A stretch of DNA of 64,000 nt from Coriaria nepalensis (Eukaryota > Streptophyta > Magnoliopsida > Cucurbitales > Coriariaceae): the NCBI GenBank assembly GCA_027186245.1, contig CP114481.1:52111501-52175500 (forward strand). The letters run 5' to 3'. Positions within the stretch are counted from its first letter, which is position 1. Each line of letters begins with the position of its first letter. The notes beneath the pieces were generated by a model, which was not told where the DNA came from, ran no database searches, and saw only the letters and a program-made list of their open reading frames with translations. Position numbers and translations under genes: made by a program. Shown in pieces: positions 52,691-64,000 of the stretch.

Positions 52691-53620
52691 TTAATAACTT
52701 ATTTCAAAACAATTCAAACAAATTCTATTTTAGCACTACAAACACAACTTTAGTGCATAACTTGCAAAAGATGAATGCAAGGAGCGGTTGCATTTGTTAA
52801 CTTCAAAATCATTTTAATGAGTCATTTCAAATCAATAACTTTTTTCAAAGCAATTCGAACGAATTCTATTTTAGCACTTCAAACACAAGTTTTGTGCATA
52901 ACTTGCAAATGATCAATGCAAGGAAAGTGTGCATTAGTTTAACCTTAAAATCATTGGAATTAGTCATTTCAATTCAATAACATATTTCAAAGCATTTCGA
53001 ACGAATTCTATTTTCGCACTTCAAACACAAGTTTTGTGCATAACTTGCAAAAGATCAATACAAGGAAAGTGTGCATTAGTTTAACCCTAAAATCATTTGA
53101 ATTAGTCATTTAAAGTCAATAACATATTTCAAAGCAATTCGAACGAATTCTATTTACGCACTTATAACGCAAGTTTTGTCCATAACTTTCTAGTGATCAT
53201 TGCAAGGAAAGTGTGCATTCGTTTAACCTTAAAATCATTTTAATGAGTCATTTCGAGTTAATAACTTATTTCAAAGCAATTCGAACAAATTCTATTTTAG
53301 CACTACAAACACAACTTTAGTGCATAACTTGCAAACGATGAATGCAAGGAGAGGTTGCATTTGTTAACTTTAAAATCATTTTAATGAGTCATTTCAAGTC
53401 AATAACTTTTTTCAAAGCAATTCGAACAAATTCTATTTTCGCACTTCAAACACAAGTTTTGTGCATAACTTGCAAATGATCAGTGCAAGGAAAGTATGCA
53501 TTAGTTTAACCTTAAAATCATTTTAATGAGTCATTTGGAGTTAATAACTTATTTCAGAGCAATTCGAACGAATTCTATTTTCGAACTTCAAACACAAGTT
53601 TTGTGCATAACTTGCAAAAG

Positions 53621-53762
53621 ATCAATGCAAGGAAAGTGTGCATTAGTTTAACCTTAAAATCATTTGAATTAGTCATTTCAAGTCAATAACTTATTTCAAA
53701 TCAATTTGAACATATTCTATTTTAGCACTACAAACACAACTTTAGTGCATAACTTGCAAAAG
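53621..53762 (+). repeat. Fused B/C monomer with intact counterpart at 55462-55745
   Basis: The monomer starts as B and, after caagtcaataactt, becomes C with the private variant tcaatttgaacatattc. The same variant lies in the C monomer at 55604, preceded by a full B at 55462. The neighbouring segments match (gcaaacgatgaatgc at 53331 and 55172 region, offset 1841, then 1983 after the fusion). The two places therefore differ by one monomer, 142 bp. Confidence 0.8.
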
Positions 53763-56700
53763 ATGAATGGAAGGAGAGGTTGCATTTGTTAACTTGAAAA
53801 TCATTTTAAAGAGTCATTTCAAGTCAATAACGTTTTTCAAAGCAATTCGAACGAAATCTATTTTCACACTTCAAACACAGTTTTGTGCATAACTTGCAAA
53901 TGATCAATGCAAAGAAAGTGTGCATTATTTTAACCTTAAAATCATTGGAATTAGTCATTTCAAGTCAATAACATATTTCAAAGCAATTCGAACGAATTCT
54001 ATTTACGCACTTCAAACGCAAGTTTTGTCCATAACTTTCATGTGATCATTGCAAGGAAAGTGTGCATTCGTTTAACCTTAAAATCATTTTAATGAGTCAT
54101 TTCGAGTGAATAACTTATTTCAATGCAATTCGAACAAATTCTATTTTAGCACTACAAACACAACTTTAGTGCATAACTTGCAAAAGATGAATGCAAGGAG
54201 AGGTTGCATTTGTTAACTTTAAAATCATTTTTAATGAGTCATTTCAAGTCATTAACTTTTTTCGAAGCAATTCGAACGAATTCTATTTTCGCACTTCAAA
54301 CACAAGTTTTGTGCATAACTTGCAAATGATCAATGCAAGGAAAGTGTGCATTAGTTTAACCTTAAAATCATTTTAATGAGTCATTCCAAGTCAATAACTT
54401 ATTTCAGAGCAATTCGAACGAATTCTATTTTCGCACTTCAAACACAAGTTTTGTGCATAACTTGCAAAAGATCAATGCAAGGAAAGTGTGCATTAGTTTA
54501 ACCTTAAAATCATTTGAATTAGTCATTTCAAGTCAATAACATATTTCAAAGCAATTCGAACGAATTCTATTTACGCACTTCAAATGCAAGTTTTGTCCTT
54601 AACTTTCATGTGATCATTGCAACGAAAGTGTGCATTCGTTTAACCTCAAATCATTTTAATGTGTCATTTCGAGTTAATAACTTATTTCAAAGCAATTCGA
54701 ACAAATTCTATTTTGGCACTACAAACACAACTTTAGTGCATAACTTGCAAAAGATGAATGCAAGGAGCGGTTGCATTTGTTAACTTCAAAATCATTTTAA
54801 TGAGTCATTTCAAATCAATAACTTTTTTGAAAGCAATTCGAACGAATTCTATTTTAGCACTTCAAACACAAGTTTTGTGCATAACTTGCAAATGATCAAT
54901 GCAAGGAAAGTGTGCATTAGTTTAACCTTAAAATCATTTGAATTAGTCATTTAAAGTCAATAACATATTTCAAAGCAATTCGAACGAATTCTATTTGCGC
55001 ACTTATAACGCAAGTTTTGTCCATAACTTTCAAGTGATCATTGCAAGGAAAGTGTGCATTCGTTTAACCTTAAAATCACTTTAATGAGTCATTTCGAGTT
55101 AATAACTTATTTCAAAGCAATTCGAACAAATTCTATTTTAGCACTACAAACACAACTTTAGTGCATAACTTGCAAACGATGAATGCAAGGAGAGGTTGCA
55201 TTTGTTAACTTTAAAATCATTTTAATGAGTCATTTCAAGTCAATAACTTTTTTCAAAGCAATTCGAACAAATTCTATTTTCGCACTTCAAACACAAGTTT
55301 TGTGCATAACTTGCAAATGATCAGTGCAAGGAAAGTATGCATTAGTTTAACCTTAAAATCATTTTAATGAGTCATTTGGAGTTAATAACTTATTTCAGAG
55401 CAATTCGAACGAATTCTATTTTCGAACTTCAAACACAAGTTTTGTGCATAACTTGCAAAAGATCAATGCAAGGAAAGTGTGCATTAGTTTAACCTTAAAA
55501 TCATTTGAATTAGTCATTTCAAGTCAATAACATATTTCAAAGCAATTCGAACGAATTCTATTTACGCACTTCAAACGCAAGTTTTGTCCATAACTTTCAA
55601 GTGATCATTGGAAGGAAAATGTGCATTCGTTTAACCTTAAAATCATTTTAATGAGTCATTTTGAGTTAATAACTTATTTCAAATCAATTTGAACATATTC
55701 TATTTTAGCACTACAAACACAACTTTAGTGCATAACTTGCAAAAGATGAATGGAAGGAGAGGTTGCATTTGTTAACTTGAAAATCATTTTAATGAGTCAT
55801 TTCAAGTCAATAACTTTTTTCAAAGCAATTCGAACGAATTCTATTTTCGCCCATCAAACACAAGTTTTGTGCATAACTTGCAAATGATCAATGCAAGGAA
55901 AGTGTGCATTAGTTTAACCTTAAAATCATTTGAATGAGTCATTTCAAGTCAATAACATATTTTAAAGCAATTCGAACGAATTCTATTTACGCACTTCAAA
56001 CGCAAGTTTTGTCCATAACTTTCAAGTGATCATTGCAAGGAAAATGTGCATTCGTTTAACCTTAAAATCATTTTAATGAGTCATTTCGAGTTAATAACTT
56101 ATTTCAAAACAATTCAAACAAATTCTATTTTAGCACTACAAACACAACTTTAGTGCATAACTTGCAAAAGATGAATGCAAGGAGCGGTTGCATTAGTTTA
56201 ACTTTAAAATCATTTTAATGAGTCATTTCAAGTCAATAACTTTTTTCAAAGCAATTCGAACGAATTCTATTTTCGCCCATCAAACACAAGTTTTGTGCAT
56301 AACTTGCAAATGATCAATGCAAGGAAAGTGTGGATTAGTTTAACCTTAAAATCATTTTAATGAGTCATTCCAAGTCAATAACTTATTTCAGAGCAATTCG
56401 AACGAATTCTATTTACGCACTTATAACGCAAGTTTTGTCCATAACTTTCATGTGATCATTGCAAGGAAAGTGTGCATTCGTTTAACCTTAAAATCATTTT
56501 AATGAGTCATTTCGAGTTAATAACTTATTTCAAAGCAATTCGAACAAATTCTATTTTAGCACTACAAACACAACTTTAGTGGATAACTTGCAAAAGATGA
56601 ATGCAAGGAGAGGTTGCATTTGTTAACTTTAAAATCATTTTAATGAGTCATTTCAAGTCAATAACTTTTTTCAAAGCAATTAGAACGAATTCTATTTTCG

Positions 56701-57021
56701 CACTTCAAACACAAGTTTTGTGCAGAACTTGCAAATGATCTGAGCAAGGAAAGTGTGCATTAGTTTAACTTTAAAATCATTTTAATGAGTCATTTCAAGT
56801 CAATAACTTTTTTCAAAGCAATTCGAACGAATTCTATTTTCGCCCATCAAACACAAGTTTTGTGCATAACTTGCAAATGATCAATGCAAGGAAAGTGTGG
56901 ATTAGTTTAACCTTAAAATCATTTTAATGAGTCATTCCAAGTCAATAACTTATTTCAGAGCAATTCGAACGAATTCTATTTTCGCACTTCAAACACAAGT
57001 TTTGTGCATAACTTGCAAAAG

Positions 57022-57163
57022 ATCAATGCAAGGAAAGTGTGCATTAGTTTAACCTTAAAATCATTTGAATTAGTCATTTCAAGTCAATAACATATTTCAA
57101 AGCAATTCAAACGAATTCTATTTACGCACTTCAAACGCAAGTTTTGTCCATAACTTGCAAAAG
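57022..57163 (+). repeat. B monomer joined directly to A
   Basis: The monomer is B through gtccataactt, then takes the tail gcaaaag and is followed by an A with gagcggttgc at 57164. Monomer C is missing, leaving a dimeric unit. The A after it has lost two bases (aaaatcatttaatg), which also occurs near 60300 and 62010. Confidence 0.7.
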
Positions 57164-60100
57164 ATGAATGCAAGGAGCGGTTGCATTTGTTAACTTCAAA
57201 ATCATTTAATGAGTCATTTCAAATCAATAACTTTTTTCAAAGCAATTCGAACGAATTCTATTTTAGCACTTCAAACACAAGTTTTGTGCATAACTTGCAA
57301 ATGATCAATGCAAGGAAAGTGTGCATTAGTTTAACGTTAAAATCATTGGAATTAGTCATTTCAATTCAATAACATATTTCAAAGCAATTCGACCGAATTC
57401 TATTTACGCACTTCAAACGCAAGTTTTGTCCATAACTTTCAAGTGATCATTGCAAGGAAAATGTGCATTCGTTTAACCTTAAAATCATTTTAATGAGTCA
57501 TTTCGAGTTAATAACTTATTTCAAAACAATTCAAACAAATTCTATTTTAGCACTACAAACACAACTTTAGTGCATAACTTGCAAAAGATGAATGCAAGGA
57601 GCGGTTGCATTTGTTAACTTCAAAATCATTTTAATGAGTCATTTCAAATCAATAACTTTTTTCAAAGCAATTCGAACGAATTCTATTTTCGCACTTCAAA
57701 CACAAGTTTTGTGCATAACTTGCAAATGATCAATGCAAGGAAAGTGTGCATTAGTTTAACCTTAAAATCATTGGAATTAGTCATTTCAAGTCATTAACTT
57801 TTGTCAAAGCAATTCGAACGAATTCTATTTTCGCACTTCAAACACAAGTTTTGTGCATAACTTGCAAAAGATCAATACAAGGAAAGTGTGCATTAGTTTA
57901 ACCTTAAAATCATTTGAATTAGTCATTTAAAGTCAATAACATATTTCAAAGCAATTCGAACGAATTCTATTTACGCACTTATAACGCAAGTTTTGTCCAT
58001 AACTTTCATGTGATCATTGCAAGGAAAGTGTGCATTCGTTTAACCTTAAAATCATTTTAATGAGTCATTTCGAGTTAATAACTTATTTCAAAGCAATTCG
58101 AACAAATTCTATTTTAGCACTACAAACACAACTTTAGTGCATAACTTGCAAACGATGAATGCAAGGAGAGGTTGCATTTGTTAACCTTAAAATCATTTTA
58201 ATGAGTCATTTCAAGTCAATAACTTATTTCAATGCAATTCGAACAAATTCTATTTTAGCACTACAAACACAACTTTAGTGCATAACTTGCAAAAGATGAA
58301 TGCAAGGAGAGGTTGCATTTGTTAACTTTAAAATCATTTTAATAGGTCATTTCAAGTCAATAACTTTTTTCAAAGCAATTCGAACGAATTCTATTTTCGC
58401 ACTTCAAACACAAGTTTTGTGCATAACTTGCAAATGATCAATGCAAGGAAAGTGTGCATTAGTTTAACCTTAAAATCATTGGAATTAGTCATTTCAAGTC
58501 AATAACATATTTCAAAGCAATTCGAACGAATTCTATTTACGTACTTCAAATACAAGTTTTGTCCATAACTTTCAAGTGATCATTGCAAGGAAAGTGTGCA
58601 TTCGTTTAACCTTAAAATCATTTTAACGAGTCATTTCGAGTTAATAACTTATTTCAAAGCAATTCAAACAAATTCTATTTTAGCACTACAAACACAACTT
58701 TAGTCAATAACTTGCAAAAGATGAATCCAAGGAGAGGTTGCATTTGTTGACTTTAAAATCATTTTAAGGGGTCATTTCAAGTTAATAACTTTTTTCAAAG
58801 CAATTCGAACGAATTCTTTTTTCGCACTTCAAACACAAGTTTTGTGCATAACTTGCAAAAGTTCAATGCAAGGAAAGTGTGCATTAGTTTAACCTTAAAA
58901 TCATTCGAATTAGTCATTTCAAGTCAATAACATATTTCAAAGCAATTCGAACGAATTCTATTTACGCACTTCAAACGCAAGTTTTGTCCATAACTTTCAA
59001 GTGATCATTGGAAGGAAAATGTGCATTCGTTTAACCTTAAAATCATTTTAATGAGTCATTTCGAGTTAATAACTTATTTCAAAGCAATTCGAACAAATTC
59101 TATTTTAGCACTACAAACACAACTTTAGTGGATAACTTGCAAAAGATGAATGCAAGGAGAGGTTGCATTTGTTAACTTTAAAATCATTTTAATGAGTCAT
59201 TTCAAGTCAATAACTTTTTTCAAAGCAATTCGAACGAATTCTATTTTCGCACTTCAAACACAAGTTTTCTGCATAACTTGCAAATGATCAATGCAAGGAA
59301 AGTATGCATTAGTTTAACCTTAAAATATTTTAATGCGTCATTTGGAGTTAATAACTTATTTCAGAGCAATTCGAACGAATTCCATTTACGCACTTCAAAC
59401 ACAAGTTTTGTGCATAACTTGCAAAAGATCAATGCAAGGAAAGTGTGCATTAGTTTAACCTTAAAATCATTTGAATTAGTCATTTCAAGTCAATAACATA
59501 TTTCAAAGCAATTCGAACGAATTCTATTTACGCACTTCAAACGCAAGTTTTGTCCATAACTTTCAAGTGATCATTAGAAGGAAAATGTGCATTCGTTTAA
59601 CCTTAAAATCATTTGAATGAGTCATTTGGAGTTAATAACTTATTTCAAAGCAACTCGAACAAATTCTATTTTAGCACTACAAACACAACTTTAGTGCATA
59701 ACTTGCAAAAGATGAATGCAAGGAGAGGTTGCATTTGTTAACTTCGAAATCATTTTAATGAGTCATTTCAAATCAATAACTTTTTTCAAAGCAATTGGAA
59801 CGAATTCTATTTTCGCACTTCAAACACAAGTTTTGTGCAGAACTTGCAAATGATCTGTGCAAGGAAAGTGTGCATTAGTTTAACTTTAAAATCATTTTAA
59901 TGAGTCATTTCAAGTCAATAACTTTTTTCAAAGCAATTCGAACGAATTCTATTTTCGCCCATCAAACACAGGTTTTGTGCATAACTTGCAAAAGATCAAT
60001 GCAAGGAAAGTGTGCATTAGTTTAACCTTAAAATCATTTGAATTAGTCATTTCAAGTCAATAACATATTTCAAAGCAATTCGAACGAATTCTATTTACGC

Positions 60101-63100
60101 ACTTCAAACGCAAGTTTTGTCCATAACTTTCAAGTGATCATTGCAAGGAAAATGTGCATTCGTTTAACCTTAAAATCATTTTAATGAGTCATTTCGAGTT
60201 AATAACTTATTTCAAAACAATTCAAACAAATTCTATTTTAGCACTACAAACACAACTTTAGTGCATAACTTGCAAAAGATGAATGCAATGAGCGGTTGCA
60301 TTTGTTAACTTCAAAATCATTTAATGAGTCATTTCAAATCAATAACTTTTTTCAAAGCAATTCGAACAAATTCTATTTTAGCACTACAAACACAACTTTA
60401 GTCAATAACTTGCAAAAGATGAATCCAAGGAGAGGTTGCATTTGTTGACTTTAAAATCATTTTAAGGGGTCATTTCAGGTTAATAACTTTTTTCAAAGCA
60501 ATTCGAACGAATTCTTTTTTCGCACTTCAAACACAAGTTTTGTGCATAACTTGCAAAAGTTCAATGCAAGGAAAGTGTGCATTAGTTTAACCTTAAAATC
60601 ATTCGAATTAGTCATTTCAAGTCAATAACATATTTCAAAGCAATTCGAACGAATTCTATTTACGCACTTCAAACGCAAGTTTTGTCCATAACTTTCAAGT
60701 GATCATTGGAAGGAAAATGTGCATTCGTTTAACCTTAAAATCATTTTAATGAGTCATTTCGAGTTAATAACTTATTTCAAAGCAATTCGAACAAATTCTA
60801 TTTTAGCACTACAAACACAACTTTAGTGGATAACTTGCAAAAGATGAATGCAAGGAGAGGTTGCATTTGTTAACTTTAAAATCATTTTAATGAGTCATTT
60901 CAAGTCAATAACTTTTTTCAAAGCAATTCGAACGAATTCTATTTTCGCACTTCAAACACAAGTTTTCTGCATAACTTGCAAATGATCAATGCAAGGAAAG
61001 TATGCATTAGTTTAACCTTAAAATATTTTAATGCGTCATTTGGAGTTAATAACTTATTTCAGAGCAATTCGAACGAATTCCATTTACGCACTTCAAACAC
61101 AAGTTTTGTGCATAACTTGCAAAAGATCAATGCAAGGAAAGTGTGCATTAGTTTAACCTTAAAATCATTTGAATTAGTCATTTCAAGTCAATAACATATT
61201 TCAAAGCAATTCGAACGAATTCTATTTACGCACTTCAAACGCAAGTTTTGTCCATAACTTTCAAGTGATCATTGGAAGGAAAATGTGCATTCGTTTAACC
61301 TTAAAATCATTTTAATGAGTCATTTGGAGTTAATAACTTATTTCAAAGCAACTCGAACAAATTCTATTTTAGCACTACAAACACAACTTTAGTGCATAAC
61401 TTGCAAAAGATGAATGCAAGGAGAGGTTGCATTTGTTAACTTCGAAATCATTTTAATGAGTCATTTCAAATCAATAACTTTTTTCAAAGCAATTGGAACG
61501 AATTCTATTTTCGCACTTCAAACACAAGTTTTGTGCAGAACTTGCAAATGATCTGTGCAAGGAAAGTGTGCATTAGTTTAACTTTAAAATCATTTTAATG
61601 AGTCATTTCAAGTCAATAACTTTTTTCAAAGCAATTCGAACGAATTCTATTTTCGCCCATCAAACACAGGTTTTGTGCATAACTTGCAAATGATCAATGC
61701 AAGGAAAGTGTGCATTAGTTTAACCTTAAAATCATTTGAATTAGTCATTTCAAGTCAATAACATATTTCAAAGCAATTCGAACGAATTCTATTTACGCAC
61801 TTCAAACGCAAGTTTTGTCCATAACTTTCAAGTGATCATTGCAAGGAAAATGTGCATTCGTTTAACCTTAAAATCATTTTAATGAGTCATTTCGAGTTAA
61901 TAACTTATTTCAAAACAATTCAAACAAATTCTATTTTAGCACTACAAACACAACTTTAGTGCATAACTTGCAAAAGATGAATGCAAGGAGCGGTTGCATT
62001 TGTTAACTTCAAAATCATTTAATGAGTCATTTCAAATCAATAACTTTTTTCAAAGCAATTCGAACGAATTCTATTTTAGCACTTCAAACACAAGTTTTGT
62101 GCATAACTTGCAAATGATCAATGCAAGGAAAGTGTGCATTAGTTTAACCTTAAAATCATTGGAATTAGTCATTTCAATTCAATAACATATTTCAAAGCAA
62201 TTCGAACGAATTCTATTTACGCACTTCAAACGCAAGTTTTGTCCATAACTTTCAAGTGATCATTGCAAGGAAAATGTGCATTCGTTTAACCTTAAAATCA
62301 TTTTAATGAGTCATTTCGAGTTAATAACTTATTTCAAAACAATTCAAACAAATTCTATTTACGCACTTATAACGCAAGTTTTGTCCATAACTTTCATGTG
62401 ATCATTGCAAGGAAAGCGTGCATTCGTTTAACCTTAAAATCATTTTAATGAGTCATTTCGAGTTAATAACTTATTTCAAAGCAATTCGAACAAATTCTAT
62501 TTTAGCACTACAAACACAACTTTAGTGCATAACTTGCAAACGATGAATGCAAGGAGAGGTTGCATTTGTTATCTTTAAAATCATTTTAATGAGTCATTTC
62601 AAGTCAATAACTTATTTCAATGCAATTCGAACAAATTCTATTTTAGCACTACAAACACAAGTTTAGTGCATAACTTGCAAAAGATGAATGCAAGGAGAGG
62701 TTGCATTTGTTAACTTTAAAATCATTTTAATAGGTCATTTCAAGTCAATAACTTTTTTCAAAGCAATTCGAACGAATTCTATTTTCGCACTTCAAACACA
62801 AGTTTTGTGCATAACTTGCAAATGATCAATGCAAGGAAAGTGTGCATTAGTTTAACCTTAAAATCATTGGAATTAGTCATTTCAAGTCAATAACATATTT
62901 CAAAGCAATTCGAACGAATTCTATTTACGTACTTCAAATACAAGTTTTGTCCATAACTTTCAAGTGATCATTGCAAGGAAAGTGTGCATTCGTTTAACCT
63001 TAAAATCATTTTAATGAGTCATTTCGAGTTAATAACTTATTACAAAGCAATTCGAACAAATTCTATTTTAGCACTACAAACACAACTTTAGTCAATAACT

Positions 63101-64000
63101 TGCAAAAGATGAATCCAAGGAGAGGTTGCATTTGTTGACTTTAAAATCATTTTAATGGGTCATTTCAAGTTAATAACTTTTTTCAAAGCAATTCGAACGA
63201 ATTCTTTTTTCGCACTTCAAACACAAGTTTTGTGCATAACTTGCAAAAGTTCAATGCAAGGAAAGTGTGCATTAGTTTAACCTTAAAATCATTCGAATTA
63301 GTCATTTCAAGTCAATAACATATTTCAAAGCAATTCGAACGAATTCTATTTACGCACTTCAAACGCAAGTTTTGTCCATAACTTTCAAGTGATCATTGGA
63401 AGTAAAATGTGCATTCGTTTAACCTTAAAATCATTTTAATGAGTCATTTCGAGTTAATAACTTATTTCGAAGCAATTTGAACAAATTCTATTTTAGCACT
63501 ACAAACACAACTTTAGTGGATAACTTGCAAAAGATGAATGCAAGGAGAGGTTGCATTTGTTAACTTTAAAATCATTTTAATGAGTCATTTCAAGTCAATA
63601 ACTTTTTTCAAAGCAATTCGGACGAATTCTATTTTCGCACTTCAAACACAAGTTTTCTGCATAACTTGCAAATGATCAATGCAAGGAAAGTATGCATTAG
63701 TTTAACCTTAAAATATTTTAATGCGTCATTTGGAGTTAATAACTTATTTCAGAGCAATTCGAATGAATTCCATTTACGCACTTCAAACACAAGTTTTGTG
63801 CATAACTTTCAAAAGATCAATGCAAGGAAAGTGTGCATTAGTTTAACCTTAAAATCATTTGAATTAGTCATTTCAAGTCAATAACATATTTCAAAGCAAT
63901 TCGAACGAATTCTATTTACGCACTTCAAACGCAAGTTTTGTCCATAACTTTCAAGTGATCATTGGAAGGAAAATGTGCATTCGTTTAACCTTAAAATCAT
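57164..64000 (+). repeat. Nested duplications at the right end (1698, 4388 and 4813 bp)
   Basis: Segment 58721-60418 is repeated at 60419 to about 62100 with an offset of 1698 bp (markers aatccaaggagagg at 58721 and 60419, ttaaggggtc at 58764 and 60462). Most of 57164 to about 59600 recurs from 61977 to the window end, at 4813 bp before and 4388 bp after a one-HOR difference (aataggtcatttc at 58342 and 62730, aatccaagg at 63109). The A/C hybrid monomer at 60279-60418 sits exactly where the 1698-bp copies join. Confidence 0.8.
60279..60418 (+). repeat. A/C hybrid monomer at a duplication junction
   Basis: The monomer begins as A (aatgagcggttgc, aaaatcatttaatg) and after caaagcaattcgaac becomes C (aaattctattttagcac), followed by an A with aatccaagg. 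Its first half matches the A at 61977 and its second half matches the C end before 58721. It is therefore the recombinant expected from an unequal exchange that created the 1698-bp duplication. Confidence 0.75.

Larger units (their letters stand above)
1..64000 (+). repeat. Continuous 142-bp AT-rich satellite array
   Basis: Every stretch of the window is a copy of one monomer of about 142 bp, in head-to-tail order and always in the same orientation. Each copy carries a G-rich head (atgcaaggagagg or atcaatgcaaggaaag), an AT-rich middle (ttaaaatcattttaatgag), the block caaagcaattcgaacgaatt, and a tail (gcacttcaaacacaag then tgcataacttgcaa). A consensus A monomer has about 30% G+C. No unique DNA, inserted element or inversion interrupts it. 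The first and last bases lie inside monomers, so the array is larger than the window. The likely role, by analogy with other long satellites, is (peri)centromeric heterochromatin; nothing in the sequence proves centromere function. Confidence 0.97.
40443..64000 (+). repeat. Right domain: mixed trimer, tetramer and pentamer HORs
   Basis: The same satellite continues, but from the C monomer at 40443 the C head usually reads gatcattgcaaggaaaa instead of caacgaaag (an exception is near 54622). Many A monomers carry gagcggttgcattt and ttaacttcaaaatc. A fourth monomer type, B', with a B head, cagagcaattcgaacg and an A-like tail, is inserted before B, giving tetramers such as A 42994, B' 43135, B 43276, C 43418. 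Pentameric 708-bp units occur at 47-51 kb. Hybrid monomers are clearly more frequent than in the left domain. The change looks like a boundary between two locally homogenised subfamilies. Confidence 0.8.

Noticed and set aside
43117..63884. Family of 61-75 codon frames with a shared peptide (43117, 43542, 44391, 54191, 57181, 59278, 60976, 61994, 63666)
   Set aside because: All are translations of the same two neighbouring monomers in one frame. A shared peptide in a tandem repeat is not evidence of selection, and all run into a stop in the next monomer.
1..64000. CENP-B box
   Set aside because: The closest match is around aattcgaacgaattc, which has TTCG and an A at the right spacing but lacks the CGGG core end. 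No monomer in the samples I read satisfies the essential CENP-B positions.
1..64000. CRISPR array
   Set aside because: There are regular repeats but no unique spacers; the whole 142-bp period is repeat, and the length and divergence fit a eukaryotic satellite.
1..64000. Inserted transposon or retroelement, or strand inversion
   Set aside because: Reading along all monomers I found no break longer than the 28-bp step and no reverse-oriented monomer. Indels are 1-4 bp, otherwise close to whole monomers.
1..64000. Telomeric or rDNA spacer repeat
   Set aside because: No short G-rich telomere motif (TTAGG or similar) in tandem and no rRNA gene or promoter-like unit; the period and composition do not fit.
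1..64000. Firm assignment to Tenebrio molitor
   Set aside because: Only monomer length, EcoRI site and AT-richness agree, and I could not compare sequences. The beetle satellite is known as rather uniform, while here subtypes differ by over 10%, so I keep it as a guess.

Overview
The whole 64 kb window is one uninterrupted array of tandem satellite DNA. I found no gene, RNA gene, transposon, CRISPR array or unique spacer. The basic unit is an AT-rich monomer of about 142 bp (about 70% A+T, counted on one consensus copy), always in the same orientation, giving roughly 450 monomers. The array starts inside a monomer at base 1 and stops inside one at base 64000, so it continues on both sides. 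This is what pericentromeric or centromeric heterochromatin of a eukaryote looks like. Monomer length, AT-richness and a conserved EcoRI site recall from memory the 142-bp EcoRI satellites of darkling beetles (Tenebrionidae, e.g. Tenebrio). That assignment is a weak guess which I could not check, and a plant or other animal is not excluded.

Monomers fall into three subtypes, recognised by their first bases: A (atgaatgcaaggagagg), B (atcaatgcaaggaaag) and C (atcattgcaacgaaag or caaggaaaa). They differ from each other by roughly 10-15% by eye. From 1 to about 40.4 kb they follow the order A-B-C, forming a 425-bp trimeric higher-order repeat (HOR; 141+142+142). From about 40.4 kb onward the C subtype changes its sequence, a further subtype B' (a B head joined to a C middle and an A tail) becomes frequent, and trimers mix with tetramers (A-B'-B-C) and 708-bp pentamers.

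On top of the HOR there are larger, younger duplications, detected through shared private variants. These are 850 bp near 3.7-5.2 kb; 2979/2128 bp at 5.4-10.5 kb; about 7 kb (11.9-16.9 versus 19.0-23.9 kb); 1275 bp and 1559 bp at 25.6-31.7 kb; 1846 bp at 33.1-36.1 kb; 3117/2270 bp at 46.4-52.7 kb; 1983 bp at 53.3-55.8 kb; and 1698/4388/4813 bp at 57-64 kb. Their lengths are close to whole numbers of monomers. Several hybrid or fused monomers mark where an unequal exchange joined two different subtypes. The window therefore reads as a record of satellite growth by in-register unequal crossing-over or amplification. All open reading frames are short accidents of the repeat and are not genes.
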